DNA of 29,660 bases. Origin: JALYNX01 sp964608055 (GTDB taxonomy: Bacteria > Actinomycetota > Acidimicrobiia > Spongiisociales > ZC4RG35). Below are positions 23,605 to 29,660 of this stretch, piece by piece. The stretch spans positions 1 to 29,660 of the forward strand of contig CAZSMJ010000011.1 in the NCBI GenBank assembly GCA_964608055.1. The letters are read 5' to 3'. The position numbers were made by a program, and so were the translations under genes. Below the pieces are notes generated by a model. The model did no database searches. It saw only the letters and a program-made list of their open reading frames with translations, and was not told the DNA's origin. The stretch's first letter is position 1; each line of letters starts with the position of its first letter.

Positions 23605-23634
23605 GGGGGGCCCCGCCCGAAGGCGGGGCCCCCC
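23605..23634. terminator. Strong bidirectional terminator hairpin
   Basis: A perfect 13-base-pair stem (GGGGGGCCCCGCC, 23605-23617; GGCGGGGCCCCCC, 23622-23634) with a CGAA tetraloop lies between the 3' ends of two convergent genes. It should stop transcription from both sides. Confidence 0.88.
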
Positions 23635-23637
23635 TCG

Positions 23638-24090
23638 TCAATTGTTGGCCAATGCCTGGTAGAGGCTGAGAACGGGCACCCATCCTTCGTGATAGTCGAC
23701 CCGGGCTGTCGCCGCGATGTCACCGAGCCGGTCCCAACCACGATGCTCCAACTCGACTCGGGTCCCACCGTCGGAGGCGTTGAACCGAACCTCGACCTCC
23801 GTCGAGACGACCGGCTCCAGGGTCGGATGCCAGGCGAGCACAACACGATGTGGCGGCTCCCAAGCCAGCACCTCTGCCCACTCCCATTCGGTGCCGTCCT
23901 CTACCACCTCGAACACCTTGCCACCGGTCCACTCCTCGAACCTGACCCCGACCGCCTTGTCCTCGGCGATCGAAAACTGTCTCAACGGCCACCATTCGCC
24001 CATACGGCGGGTGAACACCTCGAAAGCGCGCTCCGGTGTTGTCGACACTTCGACCGTGCGCAATACCGCCGGAATCGTTTCGGTACTCAT
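23638..24090 (-). CDS. SRPBCC (AHSA1-like) protein
   Basis: This 150-residue protein has the helix-grip fold of the START/Bet v1 superfamily, AHSA1 branch: AVLRTVEVSTTPERAFEVFT, then WTGGKVFEVVEDGTEWEWAE, VLAWEPPHRVVLAWHP and TRVELEHRGWDRLGD. Members bind hydrophobic ligands, and many are encoded directly behind an ArsR-type repressor, as here. The ATG shares one base with the repressor stop (TGATG) and is preceded by GAGGAG, so translation is coupled. The ligand is unknown. The gene ends just before the strong terminator at 23605-23634. Confidence 0.88.
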   Translation of the reverse strand: MSTETIPAVLRTVEVSTTPERAFEVFTRRMGEWWPLRQFSIAEDKAVGVRFEEWTGGKVFEVVEDGTEWEWAEVLAWEPPHRVVLAWHPTLEPVVSTEVEVRFNASDGGTRVELEHRGWDRLGDIAATARVDYHEGWVPVLSLYQALANN

Positions 24091-24392
24091 CAGTTCTCCT
24101 CTTCTGCGGCCACAGCGAACCGGGCCAGCGTTTCGTCCCACATTTCCTCGATCGCCCGCCGCAGTTCACCCAGCCCCGTCGAGGAGGTCGAGTAGATGCG
24201 ACGAGTCCCTTCGGCTCGGTGGGTGACCAAACCGGATCTCTCCAGCACTTTGAGATGCTGGGAGACAGCCGGTCGGCTCACCGGGAGCCGTGCCGCGATC
24301 TCGCCGACCGACCGGGGCTGCTCCAAGAGAATCGCCATCACCTCACGTCTGGTGGGGTCCCCCAATGCGTCGAACTGGTCGGTGGCTAGCAC
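24090..24392 (-). CDS. ArsR-family winged-helix repressor
   Basis: This 100-residue regulator has the ArsR winged helix: FDALGDPTRREVMAILLEQP, then SVGEIAARLPVSRPAVSQHL as recognition helices and a wing HRAEGTRRIYSTSS. No cysteine pair is present, so it is not a classical metal sensor; it belongs to the ArsR group paired with SRPBCC proteins. GTG 24392 falls at the expected transcription start of a near-perfect promoter, so the message is probably leaderless. Two tandem operators overlap that promoter, which indicates tight autoregulation. Confidence 0.9.
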   Translation of the reverse strand: MLATDQFDALGDPTRREVMAILLEQPRSVGEIAARLPVSRPAVSQHLKVLERSGLVTHRAEGTRRIYSTSSTGLGELRRAIEEMWDETLARFAVAAEEEN

Positions 24393-24399
24393 GAAGCCG

Positions 24400-24428
24400 A
24401 TTGTAAGTGACTACTTACGGTAAGTCAA
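24400..24428 (-). promoter_or_regulatory. Near-consensus sigma-70-type promoter of the ArsR-SRPBCC operon
   Basis: On the minus strand TTGACT (24428-24423), a 17-base spacer and TACAAT (24405-24400) are each one base from the ideal hexamers. The start of transcription would be at or next to GTG 24392. It lies inside the last codons of the upstream membrane protein gene. Confidence 0.82.
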
Positions 24429-24435
24429 GACTTAC
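24403..24435. promoter_or_regulatory. Two tandem ArsR operators
   Basis: The dyad GTAAGT-N4-ACTTAC occurs twice, at 24403-24418 and 24420-24435, one base apart. The arms are identical and the centres differ (GACT and CAAG). The first covers the -10 side and the second the -35 element of the ArsR promoter. This is a clear repressor site with a 17-base repeat. Confidence 0.85.
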
Positions 24436-25602
24436 GTTGCTTTGTTCTTGGGGAACATCCTCATCTCTGAAGGAGAGAATCCATGCACCGAGCCCCCAGG
24501 GGACAATGACCAGCGGGACGATCCATCCCACCACGGGGAGCATCCACAGGACCGCGGCCACGAGGGAGCCCACGGCCACGCCACCGAACATCCCTCGCTT
24601 TCCGGGGACGAGCCCTCCGACGACAAGGACGGCCGGGGCACCCGCCACCAGGCAAAGGGCGAGGACGAGGCCCAAGGTGACAACCACCAGTGGCACAAAG
24701 ATGGCGAGCAACGGAAGGCTGGCCGACGCCGGAGCGACAGCAACCACCAGGACCGCGATTCCGGCGATCAGCAACGGGATGACAGTGATCAGCCCTCCGC
24801 GCAGAAAGGCCTTGAAAGGCCTGGCTGCTGCTCTCTCGCCCGCTCGCGCGGTCCGCTCCGGCCATCCCCAGGCCAATAACAGGGCCGCCGCAGTGAGGCC
24901 GAGCACAACCAGCAACCGGGTGAGAAGACCGAGAGCGCGGATCCTGATGTTGGGTGGCACCGGTGTCTTGTGAACCACCGCGCCACCCACGGTGGCCTCG
25001 TCGAGGCCGGACGCCTCCTCAGCCGATCGATAGTCGAGGTCACCGCCGACCGAGAGCGGACCGGTGATGTTGAGCTGACCAACGCTCACATCGACGTCTC
25101 CCCGAACCTCGCCCTCGAGGGCGACCCGGCGCTGGCTGCCTTCGAGATCTCCTCCGATTTCTCCACCGGCTGTCAGGTCGAGCGCCCAGGCCACGACATC
25201 GCCGGCAACCTCCGAATCAGGACCCAACCCGGCGTCGAGCACTGCCGCCACCACATCTCGTCCAATGTCGCCGGTCACCTGCAAATCTCGGGCGCTCACC
25301 CGAAGTGATCCCCCGACCGTCCCCTCGATCATCACCTTGGGAGCGATCGCGATCACACTCCCGGTGACCTCACCGGAGATCAGCACCTCCTCGGCGGCGA
25401 AGGCAACCAGGTCGCCGTCGACCACACCTTCGACGAGGATCCGCAACCCGGTCGCGTACAGGTCGCCGGTGACGGTGTCGCCTTCGGTGATGATGACGAT
25501 GTCGGACGAAGAGACCTCGGCTGCGCTTGCAGTGCCACCTGGACCGAGAAATATGCAGGTGGTAAGAGCCCCGAGAGCCAGCGCTCTATAGCGGTAACGC
25601 AT
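24415..25602 (-). CDS. Bactofilin-like beta-solenoid membrane protein
   Basis: This protein of about 395 residues has a signal peptide or first helix (ALALGALTTCIFLGPGGTAS). About 180 residues of short repeats follow, of the type GDLYATG, VDGDLVAF, VTGSVIAI, VGGSLRVS, IGRDVVAA, IGGDLEGS and VRGDVDVS. This is a right-handed beta-solenoid as in polymer-forming bactofilin-type proteins. The C-terminal 170 residues contain about five transmembrane helices. The solenoid should lie outside the membrane. ATG 25602 was chosen for its signal peptide; ATG 25647 is in frame. It overlaps the end of nuoN by 17 bases. Its last codons (VSLDLP) are part of the ArsR promoter and operator. Confidence 0.75.
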   Translation of the reverse strand: MRYRYRALALGALTTCIFLGPGGTASAAEVSSSDIVIITEGDTVTGDLYATGLRILVEGVVDGDLVAFAAEEVLISGEVTGSVIAIAPKVMIEGTVGGSLRVSARDLQVTGDIGRDVVAAVLDAGLGPDSEVAGDVVAWALDLTAGGEIGGDLEGSQRRVALEGEVRGDVDVSVGQLNITGPLSVGGDLDYRSAEEASGLDEATVGGAVVHKTPVPPNIRIRALGLLTRLLVVLGLTAAALLLAWGWPERTARAGERAAARPFKAFLRGGLITVIPLLIAGIAVLVVAVAPASASLPLLAIFVPLVVVTLGLVLALCLVAGAPAVLVVGGLVPGKRGMFGGVAVGSLVAAVLWMLPVVGWIVPLVIVPWGLGAWILSFRDEDVPQEQSNVSLDLP

Positions 25603-27046
25603 CCGCGGCCAGGTCGAGGAGCGAGGCCGGAAAGATCCCCCATGCAACAGTGGCCAGGACTGCGAGGCCGAGTACCCACCGCACCGGGCCCACGACCCGA
25701 AGTCGCTCTCCCCCGCTCTCGTCCATGTACATCACGACGATGAGACGTATGTAAAAGGCGAAGGCGATCACCGAAGCGAGTACTGCCAGCACCACGAGCC
25801 ATTGATACTCGTTGGCCCAGGCGTCTGAGAACACGCCAAACTTGGCGACGAAGCCCGAAGTAAGGGGCAACCCGGCCATTCCGAGCAGGAGCACGGCAAA
25901 ACAGGCAGCCAGGCCGGGGCTGCGCCGGGCCAGACCCCGGTAGTCATCGAACGACGACCTGGCGCCGCTGAATCCACTGACCACCGCTACCACCGCGAAG
26001 CCGCCAACCAGCTGTATCGAATAGATCGCCAAATAGAACAGGACCCCGTCGGTGGCCCCACCCACCACGCCGGTAAGGATGAACCCGGCGTGGGCCACAC
26101 CGGAATAGGCCAGCATCCGTCGCACATCTCCTTGGACCAGGGCGAGGATCGAGCCGACGAGCATCGATAGTGCGGCCACACCCGCCACCACCGGAAGCCA
26201 AGTCACGTCAAGATCGCCAAGAGCCACCAGGAGCACTCGTGAGATCGCGACGAACCCGGCGATCTTGGCCACAGCCGCCATGTAGCCCACGATCCCGGCC
26301 GGAGCCCCCTGGTAGACGTCGGGGGCCCAGGTGTGGAAGGGAGCCGCTGAGATCTTGAACCCGAGGCCGGCCACCACCAAGCCCAAGCCGATGTGGATGA
26401 CCGCCGGGCTCGTCACCAGGAAGTCGGAGAAGTACTGCCGGATGTCGAGAATGGCGAAGAACCCCGTCCCGGCATAGATCAGAGCCACCCCGTAAATGAA
26501 CAGCGCCGAGGCGAACGAGCCGAGCAGGAAGTACTTGATAGCCGCTTCGTCCGACTCCGCCCGTTCCCTCGTCATCCCCGCCAGGACGTAGAGGGCTATC
26601 GAGCCAACTTCGAGGCCCAAGAACATCATCACCAGGTTGTTGGAGGCGACCATGATCGAAAAACCGGTCGTCGCCAGCAGCACCAGAGCCAGGCCTTCGG
26701 CGCCTCGTCGGCCAAGGCCCTCGAAAAAGCGCCACCCGGCAAGTAACCCGAGCCCGGTTGCGATCAGCAGGGCGAACCTGGCGAACACCGCCAGCCCGTC
26801 CATGGTGATCAGATTCGAGAATGCGAGCAGGCTGGCCTCGTCCCCGGCCGCGACCGCGTTTCCTGCCAAGACCCACTGCAACCCAGATAGGACGATGGCC
26901 GCCACCAGCGAAGCGGCGCTGAGATATCCGAGGATTCGCGCCGGCGGCTTCCATTGCACTTCGACCAGAAGCACCGCCGCAGCTCCCAGGGCAAGGGCCA
27001 GGTCGGGACCGATCGCAATCCATGAGACTTCGGGAGTGACGATCAT
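25586..27046 (-). CDS. nuoN: NADH-quinone oxidoreductase subunit N
   Basis: This 486-residue subunit of respiratory complex I has about fourteen helices. It is one of three antiporter-like proton channels of the membrane arm. Key residues are visible: Glu in FLGLEVGSIALYVLAG (TM5 region), the broken-helix segment AAPFHTWAPDVYQGAPAGIV, and Lys in GYMAAVAKIAGFVAI. Later come VQGDVRRMLAYSGVAHAGFI and the C-terminal AFYIRLIVVMYMDE. Its ATG overlaps the nuoM stop (ATGA), and its end overlaps the beta-solenoid gene, so it is the last nuo gene of the operon. Confidence 0.96.
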   Translation of the reverse strand: MIVTPEVSWIAIGPDLALALGAAAVLLVEVQWKPPARILGYLSAASLVAAIVLSGLQWVLAGNAVAAGDEASLLAFSNLITMDGLAVFARFALLIATGLGLLAGWRFFEGLGRRGAEGLALVLLATTGFSIMVASNNLVMMFLGLEVGSIALYVLAGMTRERAESDEAAIKYFLLGSFASALFIYGVALIYAGTGFFAILDIRQYFSDFLVTSPAVIHIGLGLVVAGLGFKISAAPFHTWAPDVYQGAPAGIVGYMAAVAKIAGFVAISRVLLVALGDLDVTWLPVVAGVAALSMLVGSILALVQGDVRRMLAYSGVAHAGFILTGVVGGATDGVLFYLAIYSIQLVGGFAVVAVVSGFSGARSSFDDYRGLARRSPGLAACFAVLLLGMAGLPLTSGFVAKFGVFSDAWANEYQWLVVLAVLASVIAFAFYIRLIVVMYMDESGGERLRVVGPVRWVLGLAVLATVAWGIFPASLLDLAADALPL

Positions 27047-28572
27047 TCGCTTGCCTCCGCCACTACCACGTCAGCGATTCGTCCCGGTGCCGGAGTGACG
27101 AAGCTGGTGGTGGCTTCGATGTGATCCAGAACCGCCTCGGTCGAGGGCGTGATCTTGTCGAGGAGGACCGCCGGATAGAGACCGAGGATCAGCACCAGCA
27201 CCGCCAGCGGTGCGAGCAGGGATATCTCCCTCACCGAAAGGTCACTCAAGCTGAGGTTGTCTTCCTTGTCCGGCAACCCGGTGAACACCCGCTCGTAGGC
27301 CCAGAGCAGGTAGATGGCGGCCAACACCACTCCAAATGCAGCGATCACCGCGAGCACAGGCAGCGTCGCATAGCTACCGATCAACACCAGGAACTCCCCC
27401 ACGAACCCGTTGAGCCCCGGCAGTCCGATTGAGGCAAAGACCATGAACAAGAAGAACCCGGCGAATAGCGGCATGACCTTTTGCAAACCGCCGAAATCGG
27501 AGATCTGCTTGGTGTGACGTCGCTCGTAGAGCATCCCCACCAAGAGGAACAGGGCACCGGTGGTCAGACCGTGGTTCACGTTCTGGATCACCGCTCCCTG
27601 AAGACCACCAGATGTCAAGGCGAATGTGCCGAGGACGATGAAGCCAAGATGGCTCACCGACGAGTAGGCCACCAGTCTCTTGAGATCGGGCTGGACGATC
27701 GCAACCACCGCCCCGTAGATGATCCCGATCACCGCCACGATCCCCATGATCTGCACGGCGTCGACCGAGGTCTCCGGGAACAGGCCCAGATTGAATCGGA
27801 GCAGACCATATGTTCCCAACTTCAGGAGCACGCCGGCCAAGAGGACCGAGCCCGCGGTCGGAGCCTCGACATGGGCATCGGGGAGCCAGGTGTGTAGCGG
27901 AAACAACGGCACCTTGATCGCAAAGGCGAGGGCGAAGGCGGCAAACAGCAAGGTCTCCGCTCCAGAGCTGAGATCGAGATTCATGAGGTCGTCGATGGCG
28001 AACGAGGGCGCCCCGAACTGCGACGCGTGGTTGAAGGCGAGAGCGATGATGCCGGCCAGCATCAAGGCCGATCCGAAGGCTGTGTAAATGAAGAACTTGA
28101 CCGCGGCGTAGACCCTGCGCTCCCCACCCCAGATCCCGATTATGAAGTACATCGGGATCAGGATCGCCTCGAAGAAAACGAAGAAGAGGAACAGGTCCAG
28201 AGCCAGGAACGATCCGATCATCCCGGCCTCGAGCAGCAGGACATACACCACGAATTCCTTGATGCGCACGGTGATGGCCGTCGATGCCCCCAGTGCGATC
28301 GGGACCAGCAGCGCCGTGAGCAGGACCATCGGAAGCGAGATCCCATCCACGCCCAGATACCAACTGATACCCCAGGGCTCGTACCAGGCCACGCGCTCGA
28401 CGAACTGATACTCGGCTTTCGATTCGAATACCCAGTACAGATATCCAGCCAGCGCCAGCGGAGCCACGGCGAGAGCGATGCCGAGGGGGAGGTGGATCTC
28501 CCGGCGGCGGGAAGGGACCAAGGCGACGATCACCGCAGCGGCAACGGGAAGCAGGATGAGGGCGGTCAACAT
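27043..28572 (-). CDS. nuoM: NADH-quinone oxidoreductase subunit M
   Basis: This 509-residue subunit is the middle antiporter-like channel of complex I. It shows LFLFFVFFEAILIPMYFIIG with the essential Glu, FPLHTWLPDAHVEAPTAGSV and the channel Lys in LLAGVLLKLGTYGLLRFNLG. VQPDLKRLVAYSSVSHLGFI and NHGLTTGALFLLVGMLYERR follow. Length and motifs are normal for the family. ATG 28572 is preceded by AAGGTGG. The gene follows nuoL on this strand after a 96-base gap with unusual repeats and overlaps nuoN by four bases. Confidence 0.96.
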   Translation of the reverse strand: MLTALILLPVAAAVIVALVPSRRREIHLPLGIALAVAPLALAGYLYWVFESKAEYQFVERVAWYEPWGISWYLGVDGISLPMVLLTALLVPIALGASTAITVRIKEFVVYVLLLEAGMIGSFLALDLFLFFVFFEAILIPMYFIIGIWGGERRVYAAVKFFIYTAFGSALMLAGIIALAFNHASQFGAPSFAIDDLMNLDLSSGAETLLFAAFALAFAIKVPLFPLHTWLPDAHVEAPTAGSVLLAGVLLKLGTYGLLRFNLGLFPETSVDAVQIMGIVAVIGIIYGAVVAIVQPDLKRLVAYSSVSHLGFIVLGTFALTSGGLQGAVIQNVNHGLTTGALFLLVGMLYERRHTKQISDFGGLQKVMPLFAGFFLFMVFASIGLPGLNGFVGEFLVLIGSYATLPVLAVIAAFGVVLAAIYLLWAYERVFTGLPDKEDNLSLSDLSVREISLLAPLAVLVLILGLYPAVLLDKITPSTEAVLDHIEATTSFVTPAPGRIADVVVAEASE

Positions 28573-28573
28573 G

Positions 28574-28654
28574 TAGCCACCTTCAGTGGCCCGTTGACCG
28601 TTGACCGTTGACCGTCACCCGTAGGGGAAAACGCTGAACGCTGAACGCTGAGCG
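28574..28654 (-). repeat. Heptamer repeats in the nuoL-nuoM gap
   Basis: On the plus strand the gap contains GTTGACC three times in direct succession (about 28591-28611) and, after a short spacer, AACGCTG three times (about 28629-28650). Both are seven-base tandem repeats with imperfect ends. The gap between nuo genes is usually a few bases or an overlap. Confidence 0.75.
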
Positions 28655-28676
28655 GCTTATGAGCTTGCTCATAAGC
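28655..28676. repeat. Perfect palindrome spanning the nuoL stop codon
   Basis: GCTTATGAGC (28655-28664), a TT centre and GCTCATAAGC (28667-28676) form a ten-base inverted repeat that contains the TGA of nuoL (28671-28669). The loop is too short for a normal hairpin, so a protein-binding site or a terminator with a slightly opened stem is possible. Confidence 0.7.
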
Positions 28677-29660
28677 TTCCCGCCACCAGCCAGATCACGA
28701 TGACCAGTGTTCCGCCGAGAAACAAAGCCCCGTAATTGCGCACGTAACCGGTTTGCAGGGTCCGGGTCCAGTCACCTGCGCTCCGCACCAGCCTGCCCAC
28801 ACCGTTGACTGCTCCGTCGATGACCTTGAGGTCGAACCCGAATGCGGTGAGCTCGGCCGCCTTTTTCCCCGGGGCGACCAGGGTCCGGCCATAGAGATCG
28901 TCAACGCGATACGCCGATTCCCAAAGTCCCCACAACGGGCCGAATCCTTCCTCGAAGTCCAGCCAGCGTTCCCGGGGCCTTCGGTAGGAGACATAGGCGG
29001 CGGAAATCCCACCGACTGCAGCAAGCACGGACAGCCCGGCCAGGATCAACACCAGCAGCCCATCATCGGGTGGATGCTGCATGTCCACCAGTTCGAAGCT
29101 GGGCTCGAGGAAGTGCTCGAGCGTGGTGAAGAAGGGGGTGTTGATGAGGCCACCGACCACCGCCAACAAGGCGAGGACTATGAGTGGGGCGGTCATCACC
29201 CGGGAGGATTCGTGGGGGTGCTGGTCCCGAGTCCAGCGTGGTTCGCCCAGGAACACCAGAACCCACTGTCGCGTCATGTAGAAGGCGGTGATCAGGGCGG
29301 TGACCAGACCGATGATCCACAGGAACGAGAACCATCCGCCTCGGGCGTACACCGAAGCCAGGATCTCATCCTTCGACCAAAAACCGGCGAGAGGAGGGAT
29401 GCCGGCGATGGCCAGAGTCGCAATCCCCATGGTGATCGCCGTCGTCGGCATCTTCTTGAACAGCCCGCCCATCTGGTGCATGTCCTGCTCGTCGCTCATG
29501 GCGTGGATCACCGAGCCCGCGCCCAAGAAGAGCAATGCTTTGAAGAATGAGTGGGTCATCAAATGGAAGATCCCGGCGACATATGCCGTGGTGCCCACCG
29601 CCAGGAACATGTAACCGAGTTGGGAGATCGTCGAATAGGCGAGAACCTTCTTGATGTCCC
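28669..29660 (-). CDS. nuoL: NADH-quinone oxidoreductase subunit L, C-terminal half (partial)
   Basis: The gene enters from the right edge, and about 330 C-terminal residues are visible, beginning DIKKVLAYSTISQLGYMFLA in the conserved middle of the protein. Then come HSFFKALLFLGAGSVIHAMS, IATLAIAGIPPLAGFWSKDE and TAFYMTRQWVLVFLGEPRW. The C-terminal long lateral helix region ends in GALFLGGTLVIVIWLVAGSL. NuoL is the distal proton channel of complex I. The first in-frame ATG inside the window (29610) is an internal methionine, not the start. The stop lies inside a palindrome. Confidence 0.96.
   Translation of the reverse strand, partial: DIKKVLAYSTISQLGYMFLAVGTTAYVAGIFHLMTHSFFKALLFLGAGSVIHAMSDEQDMHQMGGLFKKMPTTAITMGIATLAIAGIPPLAGFWSKDEILASVYARGGWFSFLWIIGLVTALITAFYMTRQWVLVFLGEPRWTRDQHPHESSRVMTAPLIVLALLAVVGGLINTPFFTTLEHFLEPSFELVDMQHPPDDGLLVLILAGLSVLAAVGGISAAYVSYRRPRERWLDFEEGFGPLWGLWESAYRVDDLYGRTLVAPGKKAAELTAFGFDLKVIDGAVNGVGRLVRSAGDWTRTLQTGYVRNYGALFLGGTLVIVIWLVAGSL

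Noticed and set aside
24442..24879. Highly charged plus-strand ORF opposite the solenoid membrane protein
   Set aside because: The Asp/Gly/His/Gln-rich composition is the usual antisense product of a hydrophobic GC-rich gene.
28591..28650. CRISPR-like array
   Set aside because: The repeats are seven bases long without spacers and no cas genes are near; they are simple tandem repeats.

Overview
The window looks like a chromosomal segment of a GC-rich, F420-using actinobacterium, probably of the Acidimicrobiia or a neighbouring class. The grounds are an F420-dependent luciferase-like oxidoreductase, a DUF6328-type membrane protein, UsfX-like anti-sigma factors, many leaderless or nearly leaderless starts, and promoters matching the actinobacterial SigF/SigB consensus. 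I cannot place it to genus. No rRNA, tRNA, CRISPR array, insertion sequence or prophage was seen, and coding density is very high, with several tail-to-tail gene overlaps.

Layout. Positions 1-2530: an ECF-type sigma factor translationally coupled to a gene that runs off the left edge, an alkaline-phosphatase-fold phosphodiesterase and two small membrane proteins. Positions 2582-8515: a partner-switching stress module. It holds a membrane NIT-sensor/SpoIIE-type phosphatase, an STAS anti-anti-sigma factor, a CsbD-like protein, an RsbW-like kinase, an F420 oxidoreductase, a SigB/SigF-family sigma factor with its anti-sigma gene, a second divergent anti-sigma-like gene and a 54-residue basic protein. 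Positions 8600-12229: an iron(III) ABC transporter operon (lipoprotein, fused double permease, ATPase) preceded by a perfect dyad. Positions 12310-14004: a membrane protein convergent with moaA. Positions 14068-22415: a hemicellulose-oligosaccharide island with GH51 arabinofuranosidase, LacI regulator, CUT1-type ABC transporter and GH3 glycosidase, with LacI-type operators. Positions 22412-23574: a CBS-domain protein and a bacterial metallothionein, divergent from a 151-residue acidic-tailed protein. Positions 23638-24435: an ArsR/SRPBCC pair under a promoter covered by two identical tandem dyads. Positions 24415-29660: a beta-solenoid (bactofilin-like) membrane protein, nuoN, nuoM and a 5'-truncated nuoL, all on the minus strand, with a heptamer-repeat intergenic patch between nuoM and nuoL.

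The most interesting signal is regulatory. GGTTT-N16-GGGTA, the SigF/SigB-type promoter pattern, occurs exactly three times directly upstream of stress-type or unknown genes (54-aa protein; 151-aa protein; metallothionein-CBS). Two of these form a back-to-back divergent pair. One-mismatch versions precede the F420 oxidoreductase and the RsbW-like kinase. With the sigma factor, anti-sigma factors, STAS protein and phosphatase in the same window, this suggests a largely self-contained general stress circuit: sensor phosphatase, STAS protein, anti-sigma factors, sigma factor, then target genes that include a metallothionein and two uncharacterised small proteins.
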